A DNA stretch of 64,000 nucleotides from Pseudescherichia sp031998825 (lineage in GTDB: Bacteria > Pseudomonadota > Gammaproteobacteria > Enterobacterales > Enterobacteriaceae): positions 5,166 through 69,165 of the forward strand of contig NZ_DAMACX010000026.1 of NCBI RefSeq assembly GCF_031998825.1. Reading direction: 5' to 3'. The position numbers and the translations under genes were made by a program. Below, in pieces: positions 63,947 to 64,000 of the stretch; the first letter of the stretch is position 1; each line of letters opens with the position of its first letter. The notes under the pieces were generated by a model that searched no databases, had not been told where the DNA came from, and worked only from the letters and a program-made list of their open reading frames with translations.

Positions 63947-64000
63947 TGGTGCATCCGGGAGGATTCGAACCTCCGACCGCTCGGTTCGTAGCCGAGTACT
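63947..64000 (-). tRNA. tRNA-Arg(ACG), second copy, cut by the window edge
   Basis: The 3' 54 nucleotides of a tRNA identical to the previous one; the 5' end is beyond the window. The intervening 164 bases are spacer typical of the tandem array. Confidence 0.95.

Overview
The window is a chromosomal segment of an enterobacterium close to Enterobacter, Lelliottia, Leclercia or Citrobacter; I cannot fix the genus. The core genes (smpB, ssrA, alaE-ygaC-ygaM, nrdHIEF, proVWX, ygaY, emrRAB, luxS-micA-gshA, yqaAB, tRNA-Arg array) follow the order of the E. coli/Salmonella smpB-csrA region and their products are near full length. One 10-N assembly gap (4030-4039) lies inside an outer-membrane channel gene and looks like a scaffolding artefact.

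Region 1 (1-18.4 kb): the 3' end of smpB, then, on the minus strand, a Salmonella-type bap locus. It encodes a 4123-residue BapA-like biofilm adhesin with about 36 Ig-like repeats, followed by its type I secretion system (TolC-like channel, LapB-like ABC transporter, HlyD-like adaptor). The tmRNA gene ssrA follows. Region 2 (18.5-27.5 kb) is an accessory, defence-like island. It holds an AbiTii-domain gene whose stop codon abuts a 50-bp 3' fragment of tRNA-Pro(GGG) (an attachment-site scar), then a degenerate stretch, a DUF6615 protein with nuclease-like residues, and a compact three-gene minus-strand operon. That operon encodes a WYL regulator, a glycine-zipper membrane protein with a possible PD-(D/E)XK core, and a Ycf46-like AAA+ ATPase fused to LRV/HEAT-type repeats. 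I do not recognise this trio as a named system, and it is my main candidate for an undescribed one.

Region 3 (27.8-39.5 kb) is a surface/secreted-protein locus. It has an inverse autotransporter (invasin/intimin family, 8 Big_1-type repeats and a lectin-like tip), two paralogous IprA-like winged-helix regulators at the two ends of the plus-strand block, and four plus-strand proteins without signal peptides. Two of these share an unusual Ig-like module and two are beta-propeller-like paralogues. The layout recalls Salmonella zirTSU but is larger. Region 4 (39.7-43.4 kb) has dcm without vsr, then yqaE, a yodC-like gene, alaE, ygaC and ygaM.

Region 5 (43.4-64 kb) is mostly core. It holds a MocR regulator divergent from an AhpD-like gene, the nrdHIEF class Ib ribonucleotide reductase operon with NrdR-box-like sites, osmoregulated proVWX, an intact ygaY-type MFS gene, the emrRAB drug-efflux operon, an inserted second leuA-type gene convergent with an AraC regulator, luxS, the sRNA micA, gshA, yqaA, yqaB and the start of a tandem tRNA-Arg(ACG) array.
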